From: Glossina fuscipes
Taxonomy: Eukaryota > Arthropoda > Insecta > Diptera > Glossinidae
Direction of reading: 5' to 3'
Assembly: GCF_014805625.2 (NCBI RefSeq)
Contig: NW_023998459.1
Location: 1,669,934 to 1,733,933, forward strand
DNA length: 64,000 nt
In this document: piece after piece, positions 34,141-46,079 of the stretch
Numbering within the stretch: position 1 is the first letter of the stretch
Layout: each line of letters starts with the position of its first letter
Translations under genes and position numbers: made by a program
The notes under the pieces: generated by a model
What the model saw: the letters and a program-made list of their open reading frames with translations, nothing else
Databases searched by the model: none
What the model was told of the DNA's origin: nothing

Positions 34141-35350
34141 GTAACTTCAAGCAAAAAAAAACTTTGCGGCAATTAACCCTGCTACATAGAACAGAATGGT
34201 ATCGCGGAACAATATAAACGTACGATAATTAAGATAGCAAGTTATATGTTGATTGGTGCAAACGTAGATGATTCACTATGAGCTGAAGCAGTCTACACAA
34301 TTTCATATTTTCATAATGGGGCATCAATTAAACCATTAGGGGTTATAACATTTTTGGGAATATACTGTAGCAGAAGGTCTATAACAGCATATTTAAAATC
34401 ACTTGGTTCTACAGCAATTGCTTCATACAAATGACAACCATAAAGTAAAGAATTACGGTTAGTTATTCTAGCACATCGAAAGCATATCAATTATCCGACA
34501 AAATTGCTAAATCGTTGAAAGTGTGAAGAGATGCATATTTTATTGAGCTTAAAAAATCGAAGAACATGTAAATGTTGATATACTTCTTCTAGAAGGGATT
34601 AGTTTCCACTGTAAAAACAATATATCTGATGTTGAAGTTTAAAACGATAAAGCAAATGGTGAATTCGAATCTGCGAAAAAAGAAGTAGAAATAGTATAAT
34701 CAGTAACAATAAGAACAGGATCTAAGAAGGTCTAAAAACAGTACGACGTTGTAAGTTGGATTAGTTCAAATGATATCCCAATACCGCAACAGAACAATAT
34801 TCATCTGGAGAATATCGATATTAGCGGCGGAAAGCTATGCAGCAAGATTACCAGACATTACTGAAAAATGATTCATGAAAATTACCGAAATTTCCTCAAA
34901 AGCAAAAAACTGTTCGCAACGACTAGGCTTTTACCTTAAACAGGGAAAAATAGAAGTGCAGAGCCCTTCAAAGCAAGATTAGTAGCTAAGGGATACTCTC
35001 CAAACTACGGTGGCAGTTCAACAGAAATTTCTTCAGCTGGAATAATACAGGCCCTAGAGCAGCGCGCCTTAGAATCCAAAAACCTATATCGGTTATGTCT
35101 TACCAGGACCAGAATTTTCCTCCGAATCGAAGAAATAAAACTCAGCAGCTCTAAGCAGCGCAGAGGTGCAGTATATGACATTCTTATACTCTGCAAAGGA
35201 AGTTATATATATCAGGAACTTATTAAACGAAATGCAACGGAAATTTTTTGAAATAGTGCTAATGTTGTACTGTAAGGAAAATACACTTTACACAAAGCAA
35301 TTGCAGCACACATAGAGTTCGTAAGGGCTCTTGCTAATTAAATGTTATAT
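34140..35350 (+). pseudogene. Ty1/copia pol remnant (integrase and RT)
   Basis: Plus strand: IEQNGIAEQYKRTIIKIASY (about 34,186-34,245) is the copia integrase block around the catalytic Glu (EQNGIAER.NRT). AEAVYTISYFHNGAS and IKPLGVI follow, then SITAYLKSLGSTAIAS. RT entry follows near 34,860-35,045: NDSWKLPKFP, KTVRN, KARLVAKGYSPNYGGSSTEI. This is equivalent to the N-W-LV-LP and YKARLVAKG..Q..G.DY.ETFSPV blocks. Later ESKNLYRLCLTRTRIF and GSYIYQELIKR are weaker. Many stops and frameshifts occur. No LTRs were identified. Confidence 0.75.
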
Positions 35351-36500
35351 TTCAATTAGTTAATAAACGAAATTTAAATAAAAAATTAAACTCTTCCCAT
35401 TACAAATCACCAAAAATGTTTTTACGCACAAAGGAAAAAATTGGAACATTTACAGTCTTGCTAAGCATATTAAAAAAAAAAACTGAGTTAATAAAATGTG
35501 ACAGATAATATATTAAAAAAAAAATGAATAGCGGCAATTAACAAAAAAAAAACGTTATGTTAAACACAAAAAATAAGTAACAGTTTGACAATACATATAA
35601 GGAGAAACGAAGAATGCCATTGTTTTATATGTGTAAAAATATGAGTTAAAAACCCTAGCATAGGATATGTGGAAATATTAAACCTAAAACATTTATATAT
35701 TAGACGATAATTTAAAAATTGTAAAAAAATGATTAGAAATTTACTCAAAAAGTGTTTGATTAAAGTTTAAATGAAAATCAAAAAAAAAAAAAGAGGAATT
35801 GTGCGACATTGAAAAACAAACAATATAAATTAAACAATATATTAAAACGACCTTTGAATCGAAAATGTGAAAACAGCTAAAGTAAAAGTGCAGGAAGAGA
35901 GCAAATGATATCTTTCTGCTATGTGTCTACTATGACGGCTGTATAATATACGTAAAATAATCAGTGTCAACGTAACTAACTTTACATTGTAAAATTTAAG
36001 AGAAGCACGGTTCTCGATACTCTGGAAAGATTATTCTTTCCACACCATTTCTTGGAGTGGAAATCAAAAGAAGTTCGTTAATAAATGAATTACTAGTGCT
36101 TGAAGTTTGTTAAGAATATTCGAATGTCAATAGGACCAGAGAGCTCGAAGTTCCAACTAAAACACAACAAGAAAAAATGAATAGAGAGACGGAAAATCGT
36201 AACTGATTACATAACATCGCAATCAAAAAAATCATAAGTACATCGGACACAGCTAAGAGAACAAAACATAACAATTAGTATATGTATAGACGCATTTGCA
36301 CATGTTCCCAATTTAATATTTTTTCATTTTAAATACATATAAAGCAAAAAATGTTTAAAACAAAAAAAATACAATAACTATTTTGATTCTATTGTCGAAA
36401 TATTAAAATTTCACCTCTCATTTATCTTCTACCCTTTTCGATTTCAAAAATTTCACTGACTTCGAAAAAAACCAAAATTTTTCTGTTATTATGTCTATAT
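35350..36500. other. No recognisable gene; A-rich
   Basis: Strongly A-rich with several poly-A runs (35,471-35,483; 35,514-35,523; 35,779-35,792). Nothing supported. Confidence 0.5.
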
Positions 36501-36509
36501 ATCAGACGA

Positions 36510-37330
36510 TTGGATTTATTTTGGCAATTCCTTCACTTAAAAAGGACATTTTCAATATAATTTGTATCATTTCCTGCAATTTTCTTCTGTCTTGCTTGCA
36601 ACATGGTGCTACCGCGTCGAAAAAACGATATTGTTTTGGCAGCGATCCAATCATCCATCCATTTTCGCCCTTCTGCAGTATTTCGACAGCGCGTGCCAGC
36701 CAAACAATGCTGCATCGATCTGGACGAGTGGTAGTCAGTAATCGCTATGTCTGGTGAGTACGCTAATTGTGGCACAACCTCTTTAACGTTTGGCCAAGCT
36801 TTGACATACCCTGTGCGTCTGCAATAACAGTTTCATTGGGCTTAAACAGCTCGTTATACACTACATGTTCCTGGTCCCACCATATGCGGAGCAAAACTTT
36901 ACGGTCATAAATATACCGCTTCCGTGCCGATGTGGGTGGCTCTCCTGGACTAACGCAAGGCTCTTTGAGCTTGGGACTGTTGTACGGGAGCCGTTTTGTT
37001 CGCTATTCACAATCTCATCTCATATGAACGACTAAAAACAGTTGGTTTATCAATAGCTAAGCTGTCCGAAAGTCCCTTGAGAGTTTAAACAGGGTTTTCG
37101 GTCAACAAATCTTGCAATTGACTACCTTCGAATTTTTTTAGTCGTCCAGGCTGTTCTTCATCATTGACATCAAAATTATTGCTTTTAAACCGAAAGCAAT
37201 AATTGGTATATGACGGAGCAGCATCACCATAATTTTCTAAAGGTGTTCGATAGGCTTCGACGGAAGATTTCTTCATATGAAAAAACAAAAGTAATGAAGT
37301 CGAAAAAGCAATTTTGAGCGTTTCATGATT
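36510..37330 (-). pseudogene. Mariner transposase (irritans-like), broken
   Basis: Minus strand. N-terminal part 37,085-37,288: KKSSVEAYRTPLENYGDAAP, FRFKSNNFDVNDEEQPGRLK and KFEGSQLQDLLTE. Middle (36,790-36,940): KVLLRIWWDQEHVVYNELFK, the KVLLSIWWD block, then PNETVIADAQ. C-terminal part 36,533-36,775: YSPDIAITDYHSSRSMQHCL and KWMDDWIAAKTISFFRRG, including the third catalytic Asp region (YSPDLAP.DY). The HDNARPH block with the second Asp is not found. The gap suggests an internal deletion. I could not identify terminal repeats. Different from the mariner at 46 kb. Confidence 0.75.
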
Positions 37331-38340
37331 AGCACTACACTAAATATCTCAATAATACGAAATGAAAAACTGTTACTTTAGGTAGGAAAAGATCAAAATC
37401 TTCGTATTTAGTCGTTGTGCACGATTACTTTTACCTATAGAGGCCGCCTATCAAAATACATGCAAACATATAATATTATCGTTTGTTTTCGTTCGTTTGT
37501 CTGTTAAACCGCAGTGATTTAGTAAGATAATTAATGACCTACTGTTCACTATTATTCGGCACTTGATGGCTTCTAGACGCACACATTTTCGTTTTAATGA
37601 GTTTTTCACTTTTCTAAATGAAAAGAAATTTTGTTCCGTATTTATCCTAAATTACGCACTCTCAAAAAATATTTTTTTTTGGTTTGTTGTCTCGCAATTA
37701 TCTTTTAGCCCTATTTCCACTTTTTTAAGTTGGGTTTAACAGTAAGAATTTTTAGTTTTCTTTTTTTACGTTATAACAAACATATTGATTAATTAAAATA
37801 GTGTTACCAAATTTCCCTACGCCTAAAATTGTGGACCACCATACCTTCAAGATGATGTGTACACCACATAGAATTCCACACTCACAAACAGACACTTTCG
37901 CTGATTTGTTCACGGGAGACGAGAAGCATTCAGAAACCGTACACAAGAAGAAACATAGATTTATTTTCCAGCTCAGTTAAGCTATCCCTATTTTGGTTGA
38001 ATTGCGCTGAAGCTTGCTTTGTATAAACAGAAAGCCAATTTACGTTCAAAGGAGTTATACAAAACACAACTTAATAGCAGCACATTCTACTCGCGTCACC
38101 AAAAGATATTGTTATATAAGTTTTCTATTACGTACAGAAGCCACCGGCCAATAATGTTAAATTAAACAACTTTTAATTGAGAGAAACAGTCTCAGTGAAG
38201 AGACACACTCAGATAAAGCTTTCGCAAACTCATGCATAGCCAACCGAACATTTTCGGAGTTATATCTTCATTTATGTATAACAGATGTGCTCAAGAAGCT
38301 GTCAGGAGATATGACTGGCTGCAATATTAAGGATATAAAC
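37330..38340. other. No recognisable gene
   Basis: Nothing supported on either strand; poly-T run near 37,671-37,680. Confidence 0.5.
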
Positions 38341-38344
38341 GAGT

Positions 38345-38853
38345 TAGCGAAATTGTCTAATCATCAAACCGTCATCGTCAAATGAAATAGCGCGTATAAA
38401 CTCACACCAATGCCAAAGCATTAAAAAATTTAATAAGTTTTCCAACAACACTTTGCGAAACAATCCCTGAGATATCCCTCCAGTGATAAGCCTTTCTCTG
38501 CACCCTTTATCGGTAAAGTGGCGAAGTTTTCTGCCAGTAAAGTAACTAGCCAATATATTTATAGGATACAGTGGGGCGCTTCTTTCCTGTAGAGCAGCTA
38601 TGACGCAATACCAGTTTTCTGAGTTGAATGCATTTTTAATGTGTAATCCTATTGCTACGTAATACTTTTTGTTGCCTTGCAGCGTGTTTCTTTTATCGCT
38701 TCTTCTGCAATATTCGTCATCACCGTTATTGTATCCATTGGACTTTTCTTTTTCCTGTAGCCAAATTGGAAGCCCGGCAGACCTATAGAGCTCTACAGCT
38801 CTACACTTTGCCCAGCGTACCCAAACAAATAGGGCGGTATGCATTTGCTTCAT
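38345..38853 (-). pseudogene. R1-type reverse transcriptase middle, degenerate
   Basis: Minus strand open frame: YYVAIGLHIKNAFNSENWYC, the AF.S..W block of RT motif A (D to H at the usual DIKNAF Asp). Then ILASYFTGRKLRHFTDKGCR, ERLITGGISQG (GVPQG block) and FDDDGLMI in place of FADD. Sequence identity with the copy at 53.0-53.8 kb (KGCRDTLITGGVPQGSALGP) is plain. The frame ends just after the catalytic box. Confidence 0.8.
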
Positions 38854-38946
38854 GCGACGGCTTATTTGACTTTGGCAGCAACACCAGCCTTTGTTTTTTC
38901 AACTTATCTGAGAAAATTTGTTCTCTCAAACAAACGTTGAATGTGC

Positions 38947-40179
38947 TCACAAACATAGCAGGCCTTGCTTAATAGCGCAGATTGGGATGGTACCAGGACC
39001 CGGCACTTTCTTGCCTTTTATTTCCTTTGCAATGGCAATAATCTCCTCAGCCCCCGTGAAATTAACATAATCTCTCACCTCAATCAGTGGAACATGTATA
39101 AATATGACTTTCTGGGGAAACAGGGCACCGATTATTTCTTCCACAAATTCTGCACAGCTTGGTTGGTCTGAATATTTTAGCTTCTTCATTACCAACTTAT
39201 ACATTATACCCCATGGGTCCTCATTTCTTTCGTTATTTAGGTTCTGGAAGCAGTTTTTATTACTGACCATTATTGCTTTTTTAAAAAGCCTTCGCCTGCG
39301 TTTGAACTCTTTTTGGTGGCTGAGATAAGCACTAGTCCCCCTCGATCTTTGATAGACACGCCTCGCTCTGTTACAATGAACCCATAGTGCGGCTATCTCG
39401 TCTGTCCACCAGTATGCTAGTTCCATGCTTTTATGGAAGCAACGTCTTGTCATTGAACCCTCACAGGCTTTTATAATCCGTGCTATAACCTCCGCAACGG
39501 AAGCCTGTGCCGAGTTTTTGGATTCTGTTTCTTCAAATATATGTTCTAAGAGTTCTTTGTCTAGAGATTCTGATTTCCATTTGGTACTCTTGAGAGGGAA
39601 TTTTACCACGTTCGCCCGCTGGCTCTGCTGCAATTCCCAGTTTATTGCTACGTGGTCACTGTGGGTATAGATTTTGCTGATACCACATTCTGTACACAAG
39701 GCCAATGCACTGCTGGCCATGATAATATCGATTGCGGAGCCCCGACCGTCTCTGTTGAACGTGTTTTCATCATCTGCGTTTAGAATTGTCATATCCAGCG
39801 AGGCTAGGAGTTCAAGCACTACTGTGACCTTAGCGTTCGTTCACTTGCTATCCCAATCAGTCGCCCAGGCATTAAAATCACTGGCGATAATTACCAGTGT
39901 TTTCCCCTTGCGTCGGTACATAGCTGATCTATACGCTTTTTTAAGTCTGCTTGGTTGCACTCGGCGGAAAATAGCGGCTGTGAAGGTAAATCTCTCCATA
40001 TTTAGCACAAACGTAGCCCCTTCTGAGGTAATTCTCTTGTCCTTGGCCGACCTGCTTCCGGAGCTTACCTTCTATGGCTCACTCGGGACTACTATGTCAA
40101 GCGAAAGTTCTCAGACGTTCTGTTTAATCGCCTTTTGTACAGCCCGACAATGATTTATATTTATTTCCATACACTTCAT
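38947..40179 (-). pseudogene. R1-type ORF2: endonuclease and RT entry
   Basis: Minus strand from MEININHCRAVQKAIKQNVW (40,170), the usual N-terminus of R1-clade endonuclease. It continues through KTLVIIASDFNAWATDWDSK (near 39,840-39,900), where DFNAW carries a catalytic Asp/Asn. The open frame 39,819-38,947 has LDMTILNADDENTFNRDGRG, SAIDIIMASSAL, KIYTHSDHVAINWELQQSQR (the terminal SDH motif of the nuclease), then the linker YWWTDEIAALWVHCNRARRV and RT entry GKKVPGPGTIP. Catalytic residues of the nuclease look intact in this piece, but a stop separates DFNAW from the rest. Confidence 0.85.
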
Positions 40180-41426
40180 AGCTGTCCATTACTATTAGTG
40201 TCGCGTGTGTTTACCAGGCAATTTCTGCCGGCCAGTGGATCGTCATGAGACTTGGCTTGTTCTTTGCAAATTCTACAACACGGGCTCTTAGTGCAATCTC
40301 TTGTTCGGTGGCCTTCTTCGCTGCATTTTGGACAGCACTTGCTTCTATCTTTCTTCCCTTTGCAGTTTCAGTACTGCGGATTTTCTTCTGATCCTGCTTA
40401 CTACACAACCATCTTTGATTTTTCCGGCTTCAAGTAACTCTTTAGCACTTTTTGTTGGGACTGACAGAGTTGCTGTTTGTATGCCGACATATACCTTCCT
40501 GATTAATATGACTGCTTCTTTCTTTATATTCAAGCTGCTGACCCTCGTATTTATGGCTGCCCTTAAATTATCCGTCGAAATCACTTCATCTAAGTTCTTA
40601 TACTCAATCTTTGTTTGTTTAGTTATTGGTTTGACACTAAACTCATGGTCAAAAGCTTTTTCCACCAATTGCTGGTATGCAGTGTTTTTTCTTTCGCACT
40701 TTGCTTATATTCCAGCAGCATTTCTACTTTCAATATATTTCTGGTCATATTTTCGACGACTTTTTGCAACTCATCATCATTTTTTATTATTTTCAGCATA
40801 TCGCTGTAAGTCATAATGCCCGTTTGCTTAATTAGTATCGCATCCGGCTTATTCACCAATTTGATTGGCTTGACCTTCTATTTTTCGCTTGGCCCATGGT
40901 CCACTCTTCATTGGCATGCTTTGGTTGCTTTGGAGCCTCCTTATTGAAATTTATTTCATCGCCCGTCCGCTTACTTTCTTTTCGCTGCCCTAGTATCCGC
41001 GGATCCGTTTTCTATGAGTCTTTTCGCAGCGTTAACTCTGCTTCCCTTTTCTGTCTGGGTAGTACCATCTCTGACCGCTTCTTTCGGCATTTGTTTTCCT
41101 AACTCTTTCGCTTTTTTATGAAGCACAGCCAGCTTATCCCTCACATCCGTCATCGGTTGATGGATAGTACGCCTGGCAGGAGCGGGGCCATCATTTCGAT
41201 GAGTTCTACAATTTTCTCTCCTAGCTCGACAAATGAGTTTTCACTTTTCTTTATCGTCAGTGCCTTCTGCTGAGGAATCGGCAGTGAGGACTGACTTCTC
41301 TACTGCGTTTGTTTTCCGCCCAGTTAGTCCGGTGAGCGTTGGATTCGAGTACTTCTTTTGAACGGATCATTTCTGAACTTCCTCGCATGGCCGTTTGTGC
41401 CCTTTATTTCCGGGTTTGGCCGGCAT
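40170..41426 (-). pseudogene. R1-type ORF1 (gag-like, CCHC knuckles), frameshifted
   Basis: Minus strand. Starts MPAKPGNKGHKRPCEE (ATG at 41,426). A helical region follows (DVRDKLAVLHKKAKELGKQM near 41,100), then NKPDAILIKQTGIMTYSDML (about 40,795-40,855), KNDDELQKVVENMTRNILKV, and NLRAAINTRVSSLNIKKEAV with RKVYVGIQTATLSVPTKSA (40,440-40,590). The last is the conserved R1 gag stretch before the zinc knuckles. In the third frame near 40,275-40,340 a knuckle CPKCSEEGHRTRDC (CX2CX4HX4C) and a second Cys cluster (CCRICKEQAKSHDD) remain. ORF1 proteins bind element RNA. At least three frame changes. Confidence 0.8.
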
Positions 41427-41489
41427 GATTTTTGTGTTAGGGTTTGACTGTGTAAAACTTTTATGTAGTTATGTTTTGCGTATTGGGTT

Positions 41490-41591
41490 ATTTGTATATA
41501 ACTACTTGTGAATGTATATGTACGTATACGTATGTGAATTTCTCGTATGTTGTGTGTGTGTGCGTGTGGATGTATGTTTTTTTTTTTTTTG
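41490..41591. repeat. TG microsatellite and poly-T at the junction of two R1-type elements
   Basis: (TG)n at 41,550-41,562 and T14-15 at 41,577-41,591. On the minus strand the T run reads as the poly-A tail of the upstream element. Confidence 0.7.
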
Positions 41592-41599
41592 TTCTGCGA

Positions 41600-42595
41600 G
41601 CTGGAGGTAGAATATCTTCAAAAGATACTGCTGGATCTTAATAGTAGCATGCACGATTCGCCATCCATGGCGCAAACGTACTAAAAACTACCCCCACACA
41701 CTTCGTCTACCACTCTCCCCCGCGGGACCACCGTTAGCTATTACTTCGAGGAGGCTGGTTGTTGTTAGTACGCTTCCAATGGTGGGACCTCAATGGAATA
41801 CACTATTGGTTTCCACTCCCTCTGCTCTCCACCCGTTGTCTCTCCAGTCGTCCACGAGGGTATTGCTAGCAAACGCGTCTATAGCGTTCCAGGCTGCTGC
41901 ACTGCCGATCGTTACGTTCGTGATCTCGTTAGGTGCCATTTGAGGCCTCCCGTCCTCAAATCTGCGGCAGTAGAACATTACGTGCTCTGCATCTTCTTCC
42001 GTATCTGAGAATATCGGGCAGTTAAGCGAACTGTCGTGCCTGAATCTGTGTAGATACTTCCGAAAACAGCCATGGCCAGTCAGAAGCTGGGTTAGGTAAT
42101 AGTTTACTTTGCCGTGGCGTCTTTCAATCCTTCGTCTTATGCTAGGGATAGGAACGAACTTCCATCTTCCTTTGGTGTTTTTTTCCTACCTCGACTGCCA
42201 TATCCTTAACGCGGCCATCCGTTCCTCGCTTCTTATAGCGCGCGAGGAGAGCTCGTTACCGCGACGTCGTTCGTAGATGCGGCTTATCTCGTCGGCCAGA
42301 ATGTCGACTGGCAGAGTGCCAGTTAACACAAGCACTGTTTTTTCGACACGGTAAGCAATGCGCAAATCTGCCTCAGGGCGCTAAGGCGATATATCGCCGC
42401 CAACTTTCGCTACACTGCCCTCACCTTTAGTGCACCGGCCCAAACTGGGCTTCCGTGCATTATGACCGAAGTTATCACCGTGGCTATTACTCTTCGGTTG
42501 GTGAATTTCGGGCCTCCAATATTTGGTATAATCCTTGCTAGTGACGCCTTAATGCCGGCAGCTTTCTCAGCCCCGTATTCAACAGGGTGATTAAA
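41600..42595 (-). mobile_element. R1/LOA-type LINE, 3' half of ORF2
   Basis: Minus strand, N to C: GIKASLARIIPNIGGPKFTN and RRVIATVITSVIMHGSPVWA (about 42,500-42,570), RAIRSEERMAALRIWQSR (near 42,200), GKVNYYLTQLLTGHGCFRKY and LHRFRHDSSLNCPIFSDTEE, then DAEHVMFYCRRFEDGRPQ (about 41,950-42,120). This matches the R1 C-terminus with its Cys/His cluster (C..C...H...C; here CPIF has lost the second Cys). A stop lies within the chain. It ends in 3' UTR and, on the minus strand, a poly-A at about 41,577-41,591. Confidence 0.8.
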
Positions 42596-42599
42596 ATTT

Positions 42600-43800
42600 A
42601 TATTAAAATTAAATTTATATTTGTATGTATAAGTTTGTGTGCGTGTGTTCGTGTGTGCATATTTGGATGTACTTGCATATATCTAATTGTGTATGTGTGT
42701 GTTTATAAAGGCGTTGTATGTAAGTCTGTTTCTGTGTGTATGCAGTGCATTTTATTTTTTTAATTTTTTTTTTTTTATTTAAAAGTGTGGGTATGTTGCT
42801 ATGGTTGTCGTTATTTTCTACAATTTTCTTAGTGGAGGGTTAACCAATACTGCTTATTTCTTTAATGTCGCCCCCAGCTATGCTATTCTAAACTAGTCTT
42901 CGAAAAGAAGGAGTAAGTCTGTGCTATGGCTTGATATTTTAAAATATTCCCGCAAATGCACAGAGTTGTTTTATTGCGGCAATAGTTGGCATTGTCCTTC
43001 TGTGATTTGCTGATTTTCTTTTGTTTAATTACTTGGGCGCCACTGAACTCTATTAAACACGAAAGCGGGTAAACTCACAGAGAAGAAAAAAAAAAGAAGA
43101 AAACTGCCATTTCACACTTTAGTTTTATTCTATCTAATTAAAAACGATCAAATGCATTGTCGCACTTTTTAAAATCGTTTGCTTTCCTTTCAACTCAAAT
43201 AATTTCATTTGGGGTAATCTTCTAATAACAATCGCCTAAGATTAAAATCGGAGCTGTCAAGAATGCGTCCGCGCGCTACGAACTCATAACGGTCCGGTCG
43301 CCATTCTGTGTGAGTACGTAGGTGAGCACAAAAAAGGGGTTTATTGTGTAATGACCAAATGTGGAGAGTGACCTCTTATGTCAATAATCTTAGCATGTGC
43401 GATCAGTATGCAGCATGAAGAATAAGCGTCAGAGCATACGCAAATTCGAATGTTAGATAATATATAGGATGTAAATAACAAGGATTGAACGTGCCCATAA
43501 AGAAGTTCAAAAATATATATAAATACAGTTATAAGTATGTGTGCAAGTGCAAACAAATATTATAAACATTTATAAGATATATAGAAGCATACGCATATGT
43601 GTAGGCGTAAGCCTAGCACATATATGTATAAGCGTAAGGAAGCAGTATCTTTCTTACAAACCAATGCTATAACCCATATCATAGCCAAGGCTACCAAAAA
43701 AAAAAAAAAAAAAATTTGACGAAAATACACGTAAAGCATTTGAATGCATTAAAGAATACAATACATACGCGCAAGCAAAATATAGTAGTTGATACCTTAT
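42600..43800. other. No recognisable gene
   Basis: TG-rich microsatellite at 42,635-42,720, T-rich run near 42,755-42,780, A19 run near 43,696-43,714. Nothing coding is supported. Confidence 0.55.
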
Positions 43801-43801
43801 A

Positions 43802-44263
43802 TTAATACAAAAATTGTGGAGGGAAAACCTTAAACCTTAAATTAATTAGAATTCCTATTTCAAATTTCAAAATCGTCTTTGAAGTATGTGGGGAGTGTCC
43901 AAGACCATATGTATCCTTTAACGCGAGTAATAATTCGAAAGACTGCGTGATATTTCTCACTCTGCAACCAAATATGTACGAATTATTAAAAGCTAGCTGT
44001 TTTTGGCTAGATATGAATAAACAACTTAACACTTGCGCCAGCAACGACATCAATGCAAAGCATATACACACAAAACCACCAGCAATAAAAATTAATGTAA
44101 AGTCAGATGTAGTCAGATCCATAAAAATGTAGTCGACAAATTGGCGACGTCTACAAATCACAAGTACATTCCTACAATGATTCATTGCTTCCATCGCTGG
44201 TCTGAAGCATAAGCTTTTAGGGATATATACACACCAACCATTATTGACCAGTTGTATATCCAA
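43802..44263 (-). CDS. Unassigned ORF with one membrane span (receptor-like?)
   Basis: Minus-strand open frame of about 150 codons without an ATG at its start. It begins NNGWCVYIPKSLCFRPAMEA, then DYIFMDLTTSDFTLIFIAGG, a strong hydrophobic segment FVCICFALMSLLAQVLSCLF, and a ~70-residue tail. The layout (CFRP-like motif, polar stretch, D-F--IF, a single long membrane helix, short tail) is reminiscent of the C-terminal end of divergent insect ionotropic receptors. No ligand-binding domain or upstream exons were found and the tail is longer than usual, so this may be chance or a gene fragment. Confidence 0.25.
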   Translation of the reverse strand: MDIQLVNNGWCVYIPKSLCFRPAMEAMNHCRNVLVICRRRQFVDYIFMDLTTSDFTLIFIAGGFVCICFALMSLLAQVLSCLFISSQKQLAFNNSYIFGCRVRNITQSFELLLALKDTYGLGHSPHTSKTILKFEIGILINLRFKVFPPQFLY

Positions 44264-44769
44264 AAGTGTGAAGAACTACATACATAAGGGTATGCAATAT
44301 TAAGAACATTATTTTTATGTAGCATCATGTGTGAATAATATACTGCTACAAGTAATCTTTAATTTCATTTAAAAAAAAAAGTGAAAACGAAAAGAGTATT
44401 TGCAAAAACAAACAACCGATCACATTGTATTGATCAACAATTGCAACTTATGTAATTTCGTCGGTTTGTGGAATATTCTTCACATTGCATACGTTTATGT
44501 AAAAGAAGCGCATGCATGTATTTGTTAGTCTAAGCATAAATTTATTGTTTGAAAATATTCTTCTTGTTGTTTTTAATTGTTCTATAAATACGCAGCAAAA
44601 TTTTGGCAATTTGGTCAGTCGACGAAAATCAATGTATTTGACTTATTCAGTCAGCTTGGCGTTACCATCAAGTTCCAAGTGCTCAACATTAGATCACATT
44701 TTAACAGATTGCTTCAATGTTCTTTATAATTTATATCATGTGTTTCAGTGTGCTCTCACAAAATGCCAG

Positions 44770-44935
44770 TGACCAAGATGAACGATTTACCTCAACAGCT
44801 TTCACTGAGCTTGTAAGATTTTCAGGCAGTCAAAAGATCATTACCTCACCTTACCATCCACAGTCGAATGGCATCATTGAACGATTCCATAGGCAACTTA
44901 AAGCAGCAATTTCAGGTAGGGCATCGTCGTAGAAA
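44770..44935 (+). pseudogene. Ty3/gypsy integrase core fragment
   Basis: Plus strand: DERFTSTAFTELVRFSGSQK, IITSPYHPQSNGIIERFHRQ, LKAAISGR. This is the classic gypsy integrase segment running from D.G..F.S..F..L to T.PYHPQSNG..ER..R.LK, with the third catalytic residue (Glu of IIERFHR) intact. The second Asp position (DQGRQF) reads DQDERF. Only about 55 codons remain between unrelated sequences. Confidence 0.8.
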
Positions 44936-46047
44936 TGAGGAAATGAACATTCTATCGTTGTTAGGTTTGAGAGCGGTATGCTCTGGCTGAAGAAATCAGT
45001 ACGTCAAGTTACACAATGAACCAATGACATTTTATAAGCAAAACAAGAGATCATTTTAGAAATATCCAGTCGGATATCGAATATTATTATTATAGTTATT
45101 ATTATTATAATTATTATTATTATAATTATTTTTAGTATTAAACCATAGGTTATTGATTTTAAGCTCCAGCCAATAGGCTTCCCCTGGCATTTAGTGAAGT
45201 GGGTCTGATCATACCTCCTTAGTAGACCTTGTAGACCTTGTTGTTCAACTCATTTTAACGGTGTGAAGTTCAGGTGACCTTGGACCAATTCTATTTGCTA
45301 TTATATATATAAATGAAATATGTATATAAATGAAATATATATATAAATGATCTCCTATATATAAATGATCTCCTATATGCAATTAAATCCTCAAAAATGT
45401 TAATGCGAAGACATCAAGCTATTTATGAATGTTCATAGCGAGCTACGTACTAGAACCCTTTAAGTTGACTTAACAAATTAAGTTACTTGGTGCTCACTAA
45501 ACGTCTTAACATTAAACTTGGAAAAACTTAAGGAAATGTTGTTTTCAAGATTTTTTGATAGAAAAGCATATGTTAACATTAATATTTTACCCACTATCAG
45601 TAAAGCAAGATCTACATTGCGATTTATTAAACGCTGGGCTCTTGAATTTAGAGGGCCATATACTGGAAAGAGTATATTGGAATATATAGCGCAAATATGG
45701 TCCCCGTCCTATCGTTATCGTGCGGAAGCGATCGAATCGGTGCAAAAACAGTTCCTCCTCTTTGCATTAAGGACCTCCCTTGGGTCCCTTGTAACGTTAA
45801 CAAACGATTGCCACTCATAGCATTACCTTCCCTGGAGGAAAGTCGGTTCATACCTAGTAAAATTATTGGTGTAGTTTATTAAAGGAGTTATTGATTCAAA
45901 TGCCTTTTGGTTGAAATATACATAAGTGCGCAAGTTCGACACTTTAGTAGCTGTCAGTTTATTAAGCTTTACCAGTAGACAATGAATTATTCACCGCACT
46001 TAAGGTTCTTAGCACAAATTTAAATAAGGTTCACAACCTAACTGATA

Positions 46048-46079
46048 TTAGTTTGGGGAAAAAGAAATCCATTATTTTT
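46048..46079 (+). repeat. Mariner left terminal inverted repeat
   Basis: TTAGTTTGGGGAAAAAGAAA plus TCCATTATTTTT. Matches the complement of 47,022-47,051. Confidence 0.95.

Larger units (their letters stand above)
38345..41575 (-). mobile_element. R1/LOA-type LINE, 5' part: ORF1, endonuclease, partial RT
   Basis: Reading on the minus strand: a 5' flank with TG microsatellite and poly-T (41,490-41,591 on plus), ORF1 from an ATG at 41,426, then ORF2 from about 40,179 with endonuclease and RT to 38,345. The RT decays at the catalytic box, and the 3' half is missing. Directly upstream on the same strand lies the 3' half of another element of the same type (41.6-42.6 kb), giving a head-to-tail pair. 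Frameshifts split ORF1. ORF2 keeps a 290-codon open stretch, so decay is moderate. Confidence 0.8.

Noticed and set aside
38652..41102. Many plus-strand open frames of 60-170 codons
   Set aside because: They are antisense shadows of the R1-type ORF1 and ORF2 on the minus strand, which carry all recognisable motifs.
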